A stretch of DNA of 40,767 nucleotides from Acidobacteriota bacterium (GTDB lineage Bacteria > Acidobacteriota > Terriglobia > Acidiferrales > UBA7541). The translations under genes were made by a program, and so were the position numbers. The notes beneath the pieces are model-generated. The model made no database searches. It was not told the origin of the DNA and worked only from the letters and a program-made list of their open reading frames with translations. Position 1 is the stretch's first letter; each line of letters starts with the position of its first letter. Shown in pieces: positions 26,431 to 34,313 of this stretch. The stretch is from contig QHYU01000167.1 of assembly GCA_003224235.1 (NCBI GenBank), positions 1-40,767 on the forward strand. The letters run 5' to 3'.

Positions 26431-27135
26431 AAGAGAAATCTGGAGGACCCACCCACGCCCTTGTTTAAAGAAGTTCGAGAGTTGATTCTCCGCAAGTGCG
26501 CACGCGACAAAGAAAAACAAATACGGGCGATTTTTGAGAAGCAACCCTTCGGCGAACTTGAACGCCTCGTCACCCAGAAGCTTTTGGACGTGGTCAAGAG
26601 AGTCGCCAAAGAAGAATTGCAAAGTGAAAACTGGCTCCACCTGGTGGCTCGACTCAGCGGCCGAAGCTATGAACAGATGCGAGTCATCATCCTCGACTTC
26701 CTGGACACGGATGTCTTCAACGTGTCAGTTGAGAACTGCGTTGCCTTCCTGGATCCGCTGATTGAATCCTGGGATATCGACCTAACGACCTTTGGTATGG
26801 AAATTGTGTTGAACCGGAGACTAGCCCCAGGGCACCCTAAGAAATTTGAGTTTGTCGAAAGGGAACCTGACCAACTTGAGGAAGAGCCGGGGCTCAAACA
26901 ATTCCTTCATGACCCTTCCCTAAGCGGCGATGCTACCGACGAGGAAATCGATTTCCTAAAGAGGCTGAGGTTCAAGGGAAAACGGCCCGCCCCGCTCTAT
27001 TATTACCGAGAATTGCAGAACCTCAGAGACCCGCTCCATTTTCGCGCGCTCATGACCCAGACCCTGCGGAAGAAAACATTGGGGCAGTCCCAGCCGGAAG
27101 GATCAGTCGCCCCGATGCATAAATATCTGGCTTAG
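26200..27135 (+). CDS. XRE-family transcriptional regulator with long C-terminal region
   Basis: A 311-residue DNA-binding protein. The N-terminal HTH_3/XRE domain (about residues 4-60: VKQRLEELGVEQRDLAAAAE then VTESYISQLLTRKKLPP) is followed by a ~240-residue charged, helical domain with no family I can name (KEVRELILRKC near 90, Tyr-rich PAPLYYYRELQNLRDPLHFR near 275). The start is GTG at 26200 with GGAGGT 5 nt before it; no upstream ATG is in frame. It sits between the duplicated promoter module and the PA2779-like cluster, so it may control itself, the ABM gene and the cluster 145 bp downstream. In Pseudomonas aeruginosa the PA2778/PA2779 genes also adjoin an XRE-type regulator gene (PA2780), as I recall. 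Confidence 0.85.
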   Translation: MDVSLVVKQRLEELGVEQRDLAAAAEVTESYISQLLTRKKLPPAPDRTDIYGKMEKFLKLPSGKLSKLADIQRKEELKRNLEDPPTPLFKEVRELILRKCARDKEKQIRAIFEKQPFGELERLVTQKLLDVVKRVAKEELQSENWLHLVARLSGRSYEQMRVIILDFLDTDVFNVSVENCVAFLDPLIESWDIDLTTFGMEIVLNRRLAPGHPKKFEFVEREPDQLEEEPGLKQFLHDPSLSGDATDEEIDFLKRLRFKGKRPAPLYYYRELQNLRDPLHFRALMTQTLRKKTLGQSQPEGSVAPMHKYLA

Positions 27136-27228
27136 GCTCGAAAACAAGCTCACAAAACTCAAAAATGCCCGCCAGCTGCGAAAGTCAGGCTAGTTTCGGT
27201 GAGAGGTTTCATTGACTTGCTGCGCGGC

Positions 27229-27257
27229 TTGCGGAGCCTCTCTGTTTTCAGCATAAT
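27229..27257 (+). promoter_or_regulatory. Candidate promoter of the PA2779-like cluster
   Basis: TTGCGG (27229-27234), a 17-bp spacer and CATAAT (27252-27257), predicting a leader of about 17 nt that contains the AGGAGG ribosome site (27271-27276). Confidence 0.4.
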
Positions 27258-27280
27258 GAGGTTGCCCGCCAGGAGGATCT

Positions 27281-27691
27281 ATGAGTCTCAAGTTCCAAAG
27301 CTGCTTGTGCACACTGCTAATTCTGATCCTGGTTGTGACGTTCACCGCGCCTCAAAACGCGTTGGCGCAAGAGCATGTCGTTTCTCCTGCGGATCTTCAC
27401 AGGGACATCCTCGCTGCAGCGCAGGCTAGGGAGGGCAACCAAGACAAGGTTCTGAAGTTCTTCTCCTCCGACCAGGCCAAGAAGGCTCTTCAGTCAGCAA
27501 ACCTCCCTTACGAAAGGGTTCAAAAGGCAGTTTCCCAATTGAGCGACGAAGAGCTGGCCCGGCTGGCCGCCCGCACTGAAAAGGTCCGGAAAGACTTTGC
27601 CGCAGGCGCCCTAACCAATCAGCAAATCACCTATATCATCATCGCTCTGGCAACAGCCTTGATCGTCGTGATCATCGTTGTGGCCCGGTAG
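27281..27691 (+). CDS. PA2779-family (DUF6627) exported membrane protein
   Basis: A 136-residue protein: N-terminal signal or membrane segment (about residues 9-28, cleavage near ALAQ), then EHVVSPADLHRDILAAAQAR, a helical middle (about 48-100, with LSDEELARLAART near 88), and a C-terminal membrane helix (about 115-135, ITYIIIALATALIVVIIV) ending in Ala-Arg. This pattern and length match the PA2779 family, whose function is unknown and whose genes commonly adjoin a C39-type peptidase gene (PA2778). That gene follows here after 9 nt. AGGAGG stands 4 nt before the ATG. It may be a substrate, an anchor or a partner of the peptidase. Confidence 0.8.
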   Translation: MSLKFQSCLCTLLILILVVTFTAPQNALAQEHVVSPADLHRDILAAAQAREGNQDKVLKFFSSDQAKKALQSANLPYERVQKAVSQLSDEELARLAARTEKVRKDFAAGALTNQQITYIIIALATALIVVIIVVAR

Positions 27692-27700
27692 CGATCCGCC

Positions 27701-28255
27701 ATGCCTTGCCGTTTAGCCGGGCTATTCGCGCTTTTCTTCAGCCTCGCCTTCCACGGCGTGGCAACTGGCCCGCCCGGAATCTGGCTGGACGTTCCATTTG
27801 TTAAGCAGGAGAGAGACGCCTGCGGGGCGGCCTCCATTTCCATGGTGATGCAGTACTGGAATAAGGACAAGAGTTTGCTGCTTTCCGCGGGGGCCGACCC
27901 GCGCGTCATTCAGCAGGCGCTGTATTCCAAGGAGGCGAAGGGCATCTTGGCCAGCAGCATGGAGTGGTATTTTCAGGAAGCAGGCTTTCGCACGTTTGTT
28001 TTTCAGGGCGAATGGATGGATCTCAAGCACCACCTTCTCCTGGGGCGTCCCCTGATTGTCTGCCTGAAAGGAAGCCGCCGGAACGATTCACGTCATTACG
28101 TGGTGGTGACGGGTCTGGACTGGCAGCAGGATTTCGTGCTTGTGAGTGATCCCGCACAGCGTAAGCTGTTGAGGTTGGAACGTGCGGATTTCGAGAAGAG
28201 TTGGAATGCCGCCGGCCAATGGACTTTGCTAGCCCTTCCCAAGCAGCACGAGTAA
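27701..28255 (+). CDS. C39-type cysteine peptidase, PA2778-like, exported
   Basis: A 184-residue protein with a signal peptide (residues 1-~22) and a Peptidase_C39_2 fold. The catalytic cysteine is Cys41 in ERDACGAASISMVMQYW, the histidine is His132 in DSRHYVVVTG, and the aspartate is Asp150 in VSDPAQRK. C39 enzymes cut after double-glycine leaders or act on other small proteins. Here it is a free-standing periplasmic enzyme, not an ABC-transporter domain. It starts 9 nt after the PA2779-like gene and overlaps the next gene by 37 nt, so the three are almost surely one operon. Unlike PA2778 itself, the TPR part is not fused but carried by the next gene. Confidence 0.85.
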   Translation: MPCRLAGLFALFFSLAFHGVATGPPGIWLDVPFVKQERDACGAASISMVMQYWNKDKSLLLSAGADPRVIQQALYSKEAKGILASSMEWYFQEAGFRTFVFQGEWMDLKHHLLLGRPLIVCLKGSRRNDSRHYVVVTGLDWQQDFVLVSDPAQRKLLRLERADFEKSWNAAGQWTLLALPKQHE

Positions 28256-29931
28256 CCGCCCTGCTCTTGTGCCTCTGTTTGTCCTCTGGCGCACTTCCTC
28301 AAGAGCCTCCGGCCGATGCCGATCGCAGGGCAACCGTACGCAGATTGTATGCCGAGAAGCGTTGGGAAGAGATCGTGCAGTTCGCGCCCCTTTCCTCCGA
28401 CCCGGCCGAACTCGATTTGTATCGCGGCTTGGCACTGGCTCAGTTGCAACGCTGGGCTGAAGCAAGAACGGCTTTTGAGACGGGGCGCAAGAAGGAACCC
28501 CGGGATAAGAGATTTCTCTTGGAGCTGGCCGGAGTTGCCTATCGCCAGCAAAAACTCTCTGAAGCCAAGACCAATCTGAAGCGGGCCCTGCGTCTCGACC
28601 GCGGTGACGTGTATGCGCAGGACTTTTTAGCGACGATATACCTTTTAGAAGGCAATCTGGAAGCGGCGCTCCAGCATTGGAACCCGATTGGAAAGCCTCA
28701 AATCACGAATCTAAAGTTTGATCCCCGGCCGCGGGTTCGTGCGGTACTTCTGGATCGCGCATTTGCATTCTCTCCGGCGGAGGTTCTGCATCTGAATGAC
28801 CTGCGCACGACCGAAGCCCGCATTGAGAACATGGGGATCTTCCCGCGCTACCGGTTTGAACTCGTGCCCGAGCAGGAGCAATCCTTCGCCGTGATGTTCG
28901 AGGCCGCGGAAAGAAACGGCTGGGGGGACGGCACCCTTGACGGACTTCTTTCCCTGTTGAGGGGGCTGCCGTACCAGGCCGTCCAGCCGGAGTTTTACAA
29001 CCTGAATCATTCCAGCTTAAACGTGACTTCCCTGCAGCGGTGGGATTCCCAAAAGCGCCGCCTCTTCGCTTCCCTGTCTGTCCCTTTAGGGCAAGACCCC
29101 AAATGGCGTCTTCAATTTTACCTGGACGGAAGGAACGAGCATTGGGATCTGAGCGAGACATTTCAGGGGGCTACTTCGCCGAAGACAGACGTGAAGTTGC
29201 AAAAGGCCGAAGCGGGAGCAGAAATTCGATCTGTCGTCAGCGGGCGCTGGACCTGGAAGAGCGGAATGAGCCTCGCGTACCGGAGTTTTGGAAATCTCGG
29301 CGGCATCACGCCCCAGGCGGCGCCGTTTTTCACAGGCAGTTTTTCTTTGAAGTATTACGCCGGGTTCAATTACAAGCTCCTCCGAGTTCCAGAAAGACGA
29401 TTCACTGTGGACTCAATTGTATCCGGTCAATTCGGGAAAGCCTTTGCACGCCCGCTCGGACCTTTCGGCGGGATCGAAGGCTCTCTGGACGTGCATTGGT
29501 TCCCGCTCCCCCGCGGCGACGACTACGAGATGCGAAGCCGGCTCCGCGCCGGCGCGATTATGGGACGGGTTCCCCTGGACGAGCTCTTCGCTCTGGGGAT
29601 CGAGCGAGACAATAACCTTTGGCTCCGCGCTCATATCGGAACGCGCCACGGCAAGAAGGGCAACGCTCCCATGGGGCGCCAGTTTATCCTCTGGAACTGG
29701 GAAACTGACAAGGTCGTGTACCAGAATGCCTTTTTGACGCTGAAACTCGGGCCGTTCCTCGATGCCGGCAAGGTTGCCGATTCGTCAGGAGATTTCCGTT
29801 CTGGAGGTTGGCTCTGGGATCCCGGAGTTCAATGCAAAGTGCGCGTCTTAGAAAGTCTCACAATCGTTTTCTCCTACGGCAGGAATCTCCGCTCGAGCCG
29901 AAATGCCTTTTACACTACAGTCTCCCGATAG
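28219..29931 (+). CDS. TPR-POTRA-like outer-membrane barrel protein
   Basis: A 570-residue exported protein. A signal peptide (about residues 10-30) is followed by TPR units (about 30-165, e.g. WEEIVQFAPL, KEPRDKRFLLELAGVAYRQQ), then a POTRA-like segment (about 190-235: SPAEVLHLNDLRTTEARIEN then MGIFPRYRFELVP) and a C-terminal beta-barrel-like region (about 270-570) of alternating strands resembling an Omp85/surface-antigen barrel. It would sit in the outer membrane and could secrete or insert a partner. I chose the ATG at 28219, just before the hydrophobic segment; it overlaps the C39 gene by 37 nt (translational coupling). The Omp85 label rests on pattern only, and the terminal aromatic residue is absent. 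Confidence 0.7.
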   Translation: MDFASPSQAARVTALLLCLCLSSGALPQEPPADADRRATVRRLYAEKRWEEIVQFAPLSSDPAELDLYRGLALAQLQRWAEARTAFETGRKKEPRDKRFLLELAGVAYRQQKLSEAKTNLKRALRLDRGDVYAQDFLATIYLLEGNLEAALQHWNPIGKPQITNLKFDPRPRVRAVLLDRAFAFSPAEVLHLNDLRTTEARIENMGIFPRYRFELVPEQEQSFAVMFEAAERNGWGDGTLDGLLSLLRGLPYQAVQPEFYNLNHSSLNVTSLQRWDSQKRRLFASLSVPLGQDPKWRLQFYLDGRNEHWDLSETFQGATSPKTDVKLQKAEAGAEIRSVVSGRWTWKSGMSLAYRSFGNLGGITPQAAPFFTGSFSLKYYAGFNYKLLRVPERRFTVDSIVSGQFGKAFARPLGPFGGIEGSLDVHWFPLPRGDDYEMRSRLRAGAIMGRVPLDELFALGIERDNNLWLRAHIGTRHGKKGNAPMGRQFILWNWETDKVVYQNAFLTLKLGPFLDAGKVADSSGDFRSGGWLWDPGVQCKVRVLESLTIVFSYGRNLRSSRNAFYTTVSR

Positions 29932-30012
29932 AGCCCAGCAGACAAACTCCCTGCGCCAATATGGTTGAGAGCCGTAGAGTGCTGCGAGTGTGAGCGAGCG
30001 CAGCGCCACGCA

Positions 30013-30963
30013 CTACAGCTTGGACACCGAATTGCTGCCGAAGCTCGCTACCCAGATGTGCGTACCATCAAAGACGACGCCAAAGGGTCCTCTGCCCACG
30101 GAAAAGGTGCCGAGCACAGCGCCCGTGTTCGGGTCTAGCTTCATCACGTTGCTGCTGCCGTTGTTCGCCACCCAGATGTAGGTACCATCAAAGGCAAACC
30201 CCGCTGGACCATAGCCCACAGCATAGGTGCCGAACAGGGCGCCAGTACTTGGCAAGAGCTTCGTCACATCCTTACTGACATAATTTGCCACCCAGATGTA
30301 GCCCCCAGCAAACGCCACCGCGAATGGCTTTCTGCCTACAGGAATAGTGCCGAGGTTAGCTCCGTCCAGAGCCCGTAGCTGCGTCACGCTGTCGCTGAAT
30401 TGGTTCGCCACCCAGATGCTGGTCCCATCAAAGGCGATCCCGACTGGACGCTTGCCCACAGGGAAGGTACCGAGATTGGCGCCATCGCTGGCCCGCAACC
30501 TCGTCACCGTGTTGCTCCGGTCATTTGTCACCCAGATGGAAGCGTTGACGCAGTCATAGACCAAGCCCGACGGCCCGTCACCCACAGGGTAGGTCCCGAG
30601 GAGGGCTCCATCGAACGCCCGCAACTTCGTCAGGGTGTTACTGCGGTTGTTCGCCACCCAGATGCTGACCGAACCGGGGGGCGAGGTAGAAACGGCGACA
30701 GCAACAGGCCGATTGCCGACCGGGAAGTTACCCAGGTAGGCTTCGTCGCTGGCCCGCAGCTTCGTGACGGTGTTGCCCACTGAATTCGCTATCCAAATGT
30801 TGACTCCATCGAAGGCCACACCCTCCGGACCCCTGTCCACAGGCAGCGTAACGACTTGCGACTGCGTCGAGGTCGTCTGTGCAAACGAGATGCCCAGCGC
30901 CAGAACGACCGCGCATGACGCGGCCTCCAACAACCCTTTCGTTCTCAGGGGAGTGCTTCTCAT
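30013..30963 (-). CDS. Secreted YncE/NHL-like beta-propeller protein
   Basis: A 316-residue protein with a signal peptide (cleavage near SFAQ) followed by about seven tandem ~42-residue blades, each reading like GPFGVVFDGTHIWVA followed by N.SN.V.KL and GA.LGT..VG. This is a YncE/Vgb-type propeller, usually a binding or scaffolding protein, sometimes a lyase. The repeats are also visible in the DNA (period ~126-129 nt). AAGGAGAGAGG precedes the ATG. It is the third gene of a - strand run after the multicopper oxidase and SCO1 (27-bp gap to SCO1), so a periplasmic redox role is suggested by context only. Confidence 0.85.
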   Translation of the reverse strand: MRSTPLRTKGLLEAASCAVVLALGISFAQTTSTQSQVVTLPVDRGPEGVAFDGVNIWIANSVGNTVTKLRASDEAYLGNFPVGNRPVAVAVSTSPPGSVSIWVANNRSNTLTKLRAFDGALLGTYPVGDGPSGLVYDCVNASIWVTNDRSNTVTRLRASDGANLGTFPVGKRPVGIAFDGTSIWVANQFSDSVTQLRALDGANLGTIPVGRKPFAVAFAGGYIWVANYVSKDVTKLLPSTGALFGTYAVGYGPAGFAFDGTYIWVANNGSSNVMKLDPNTGAVLGTFSVGRGPFGVVFDGTHIWVASFGSNSVSKL

Positions 30964-30990
30964 TCCTCTCTCCTTCCTATTGATGCCGTT

Positions 30991-31650
30991 CTACTCGTAC
31001 TGCGGCTGGCTTCGCCTTCCGGCTAGTCTGTTCTTCGGCCAGTCCACCCACGAGATGGATTCCGCGATCCATTCCGCGTGGGCCAGCCCCGGGCACGCGG
31101 CCCACAACTGGAGGGGCTCGTTGCCATACCGAACGTTCCCTATGTGCTTCTCCTTGTCCTTATCCCGCTGGGGGTTTGTGTACGTGAAGCCGAGCTTGCG
31201 ACGAAGCAGCTCAATATCGTCAGGTTTCCCGGTCAGGAACAACCACCCGGCCCCGACGTGATGAATCTTGGCGTATTTCTTGAGCACTGGGGATGTATCG
31301 TTTTCGGGGTCGAGCGTGATGGAATACATGAAGATGTCGCGGCCCACGCGGTGGCCGAGAAGTTTCTGAACCTTCACCAGGTTTTCCGTGATTCGAGGGC
31401 AAACCTTGGGACAGGTCGTAAACATGAAATTGATGGTCACGATCTTGCTCTTGATCAGGTCATCGTAGAACCGGACCTCTTTACCCAGGTGTGTGGTCAA
31501 AACGACGTTGGGGAAATAGCGCTCTCGAATCGCCTCGCGCTCCGCCGATGTGGGCGGCGACTCTCTCCTGCCTCTGAAGGCTTCGCGCGCGTAAGCTATG
31601 GCAGCAAGAGGTGCCACTGCTAAACCTGCCAGCAAAGTTCTTCTCTGCAT
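30991..31650 (-). CDS. SCO1/SenC-family copper chaperone
   Basis: A 219-residue exported thioredoxin-fold protein. An N-terminal Arg-Arg and hydrophobic segment (about residues 1-20) indicates export or anchoring. The copper-site motif is Cys80-x3-Cys84 in TTCPKVCPR, with His169 in KEKHIGNVRYG as the third ligand. SCO proteins deliver copper or disulfide exchange to cytochrome oxidase or other copper enzymes. Here the adjacent upstream multicopper oxidase is the obvious client. Length is normal. GGAG stands just before the ATG. Confidence 0.9.
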   Translation of the reverse strand: MQRRTLLAGLAVAPLAAIAYAREAFRGRRESPPTSAEREAIRERYFPNVVLTTHLGKEVRFYDDLIKSKIVTINFMFTTCPKVCPRITENLVKVQKLLGHRVGRDIFMYSITLDPENDTSPVLKKYAKIHHVGAGWLFLTGKPDDIELLRRKLGFTYTNPQRDKDKEKHIGNVRYGNEPLQLWAACPGLAHAEWIAESISWVDWPKNRLAGRRSQPQYE

Positions 31651-31719
31651 CGCTCCTTATCTCCTTTCTCCTGCTGCCTCCAGGCCGCACACGTGTTGAG
31701 AGCCGTGACCCGGCGTGAA

Positions 31720-33503
31720 CTACGGGTTCCGGTTGGTATCTCCCACCGGCGCGATGTCCCACCTCAACATCATCGCGTGGTCTTCGTGGACGGTGTTGTG
31801 ACAATGCAACGGATACCGTCCCAGGAAGTCCCGGAAGCGGAAGAAGAGTTCGACCGTGGTGTCAAACTCGAGTCGCACCACGTCCTTCCGGCCGGTCTGC
31901 ACTAATGGAGATGTTGGCGGTGGGTGCCCGTTGATGGAAAGAATCTGGAATTCCTCGAAGTGGATATGGATGGGGTGTCGCCAGCCCCGAGCTGTTAATC
32001 AGGATCCAGTGCTCCACGGTATTCTGCTGTACGGTGAAGCGGGGCTCGTTACAATCCATAAAGCGTTCGTTAATGGTCCAGCCACCGTTGCTGTTGTCGA
32101 AGTCAAACGTCCTGGTTACTCTCGGCGCCGGCGTGGTGCTAGGCAGAGAGTAAAACTGAGGGTGCGTGGCGGGGTCCACGCTGTTGTCTGCCACAGCAGG
32201 AAGATCCACGATAATCTGGAGGAGCAAGTTGCCCCGGCCTGCAGGCAGAATGTCACCGGTGGGGCCGGTTCCGTCCTGCTGCTCCAGGCGGTTCTCGAAG
32301 TAGATGGTTTTCCCCGCGAACTGCGAGAAGTCGATGATCACATCCACGCGCTCAGCAACCCCAATCCGGGCGCTTTCGATTTGCACCGGCGTCGGCGTGA
32401 GGTTCCCGTCGGTGGCAATCTGCCAGAACATGTTCTGCGCGCTCAGATTGTTCAGATCGGTCAAGAAGATCTGGTAAAAACGCGAAGGCCCGCTGTCCAG
32501 CCAGCGGAATCGATAGCGGCGCGGGTGAACGTGCGGGAAGGGCTGGATCTTACCGTTGACGAGAAATTTGTCTCCCAGGATACCGTCCAGGTTGAAGAGA
32601 TCGAAGAACAACTGCCCGTTGGAATCGAACACCTTGTCTGCAAGCATCATGGGGATGTCGAACTGACCGCTGGGAAGATGAAACCCCGTGGTCTCATCAC
32701 CAGTATCGTGGTCATTAAAGATGAGAAAGAAACCAGCCAACCCCTTGTAAATATTTTGCGCCGTGAAGTCCACGCGGTGGTTGTGATACCACAGTGTGCT
32801 CAGGGATTCATTGATGTCGCCGTTGGGTGGATGGTCCGAGGCGAACCCCGCTAGGACAACTGGATAGTGCTGGTCATAGAACTGCCCTATCTCGAAAAAG
32901 TCGCAGGGAAAGCCGTCACTTTCTGACGGCGTATGACTGTTGTGTAAGTGGGTTGTGACCGACGGCAGTCCAAAACCACCATTATTCGTAGGCAGGTTAT
33001 TGACATTCCGCACGAGGATGGGTTCACCGTACCGGGCGATGTAGGTCGGGCCCGGAATGATCCCGTCAAAGCCCCAAATCGTTTGCACGGGGAGATCCGG
33101 GGACATGCTGACCTTGGCCGCCTTTTGGACAACTCGGTACAGCTTCTGTGGGGGAAACAGGGTGAGCGCCTGATGAAGGCGTGTCCGGCCTTCACCACCG
33201 GCGGTGTTTGGGGCCACGGTCGGTGCAGGGTTCAGCGACGCGACCGCCTGCTTAATTGGCATGATGGGGAGTGGTTCGACGAACGCACGAGTCAACGGGC
33301 TTACCGGATTGTCATCGGGGATGCCCTCGCGCGGGTTGCGCCATCGAGCGCTTAAAGTCTCTCTTGGGAACGAGAAGACCAGCGCTGGTGATGAGCCCCA
33401 TTTTCATCAGCTCTCGGCGACTTAACTTTGCCGCGATTAACTCGCGCCGATTTCGCGTGGCGGCTTCGATCTCCTTCTGTCGTGCTTTCGACAGTTTCGA
33501 CAT
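31720..33503 (-). CDS. Tat-exported multicopper oxidase, interrupted by two apparent frameshifts
   Basis: The start is the ATG at 33503 (AAGGAGA upstream), giving MSKLSKARQKEIEAATRNRR and a Tat-like SRRELMKMGLITSAGLL segment. The frame then shifts near 33340-33365, where SARWRNPREGIPDD is in the next frame. The main body continues with TTHLHNSH and WYHNHRVD copper ligands, and near 31986 one G is missing from a GGGG run. After restoring it the frame reads HPIHIH and ends YPLHCHNTVHEDHAMM, giving all four copper motifs of a CotA/laccase-like enzyme. Without correction the two C-terminal copper motifs are lost. Assembly error or recent inactivation are both possible. It is first in a run with SCO1 and a beta-propeller. 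Confidence 0.85.
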
Positions 33504-33679
33504 AGCGTTCTCCTTACAAGTCCGAAGCGTGCGCTGTTCGTCCCAACCAGAGGCTCGATGCCAATAGCCCTGCCGCTGTTGTCGCCATCTGGGTGGAGGT
33601 CTGGCGGTGACCCAAGTTGCTGAAGCGACACCTGAAACTCGCAACCGTCAACTCGCGAAACCCGGAGATTTTCAGCTCA

Positions 33680-33905
33680 TCACGCTGATGATCTGGCTGT
33701 ATACATGCGCGCCCCTAGGAGGTACACGGGTTCGGGTACCACTGCTGCCGAGGGATCGGCGTTGCGCGACGGGGCGGTTAGGCCATTGAGCAGGACTAGG
33801 TGGAGTTGTGTGCCCAGCGAGAGTTGGTTGGAGTGAGATCGAGCCGGAAACGCGACGGTGAGCAACAGGAAGACCGCGACGCCAATGGAAACGAAACCCT
33901 TTCAC
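33680..33905 (-). pseudogene. Small exported protein, frame-broken and probably truncated
   Basis: AGGGAGGA lies just before a GTG at 33905. One base must be dropped within the following AAA for the frame to give a signal peptide (KGFVSIGVAVFLLLTVAFPA) and then LSLGTQLHLVLLNGLT and AAVVPEPVYLLGARM, ending at 33680. The second part resembles exported proteins with a GT.L.V.LL..L... pattern followed by an AGS.V segment, but that end is missing. It lies upstream of the multicopper oxidase on the same strand. Low certainty. Confidence 0.35.
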
Positions 33906-34313
33906 TGCTTCCTCCCTACCCCTTCTCGTGGGGCGTTCCGCTGGCGCCGCGGAGCCTGCAACGCAACTCGGTGCGTCGCTGGCCAGGGTGCGGAGGAAAA
34001 GCACAGCACCCGTGTGAACACTAACTCTGCCTGGAAAGGTTCGCAGCAAAATTGTGTCGCTCTGTTCCAAGAAAGTAATCACTCGGTTAGGACATTTTCA
34101 AATGATTGCGAATGCTTTGCCGCGAAAGCTCGGTTTCACACGTCAGGGTCGCAGGTGACGGCTGACCGTTCATCCGGCGCAATTCTTCTGCAGCCATTAC
34201 TGCTGCGGCCCATCCTCCATGCTATTTTGGTGTGACTCAGCCTTTTTCTTGGCGCGGAATCGCTGCTTGGGAAAACAGGGAATCTTCAAACGCGAAGTGA
34301 AGGAGGAAAATTC
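33906..34313. other. Non-coding stretch upstream of the di-heme gene
   Basis: 408 bp between the - strand exported-protein remnant and the + strand di-heme oxidoreductase. I see no gene, RNA or strong promoter. AAGGAGG for the di-heme gene lies at its right end. The adjacent 33504-33679 also holds no gene I can support. Confidence 0.4.

Noticed and set aside
29981-30004. 6-bp GCTGCG/CGCAGC hairpin between convergent genes
   Set aside because: The stem is too short, the loop is 12 nt and there is no U-tract, so it is not called a terminator.
31856-32854. 332-codon + strand frame opposite the multicopper oxidase
   Set aside because: Antisense to copper-ligand motifs; not protein-like.
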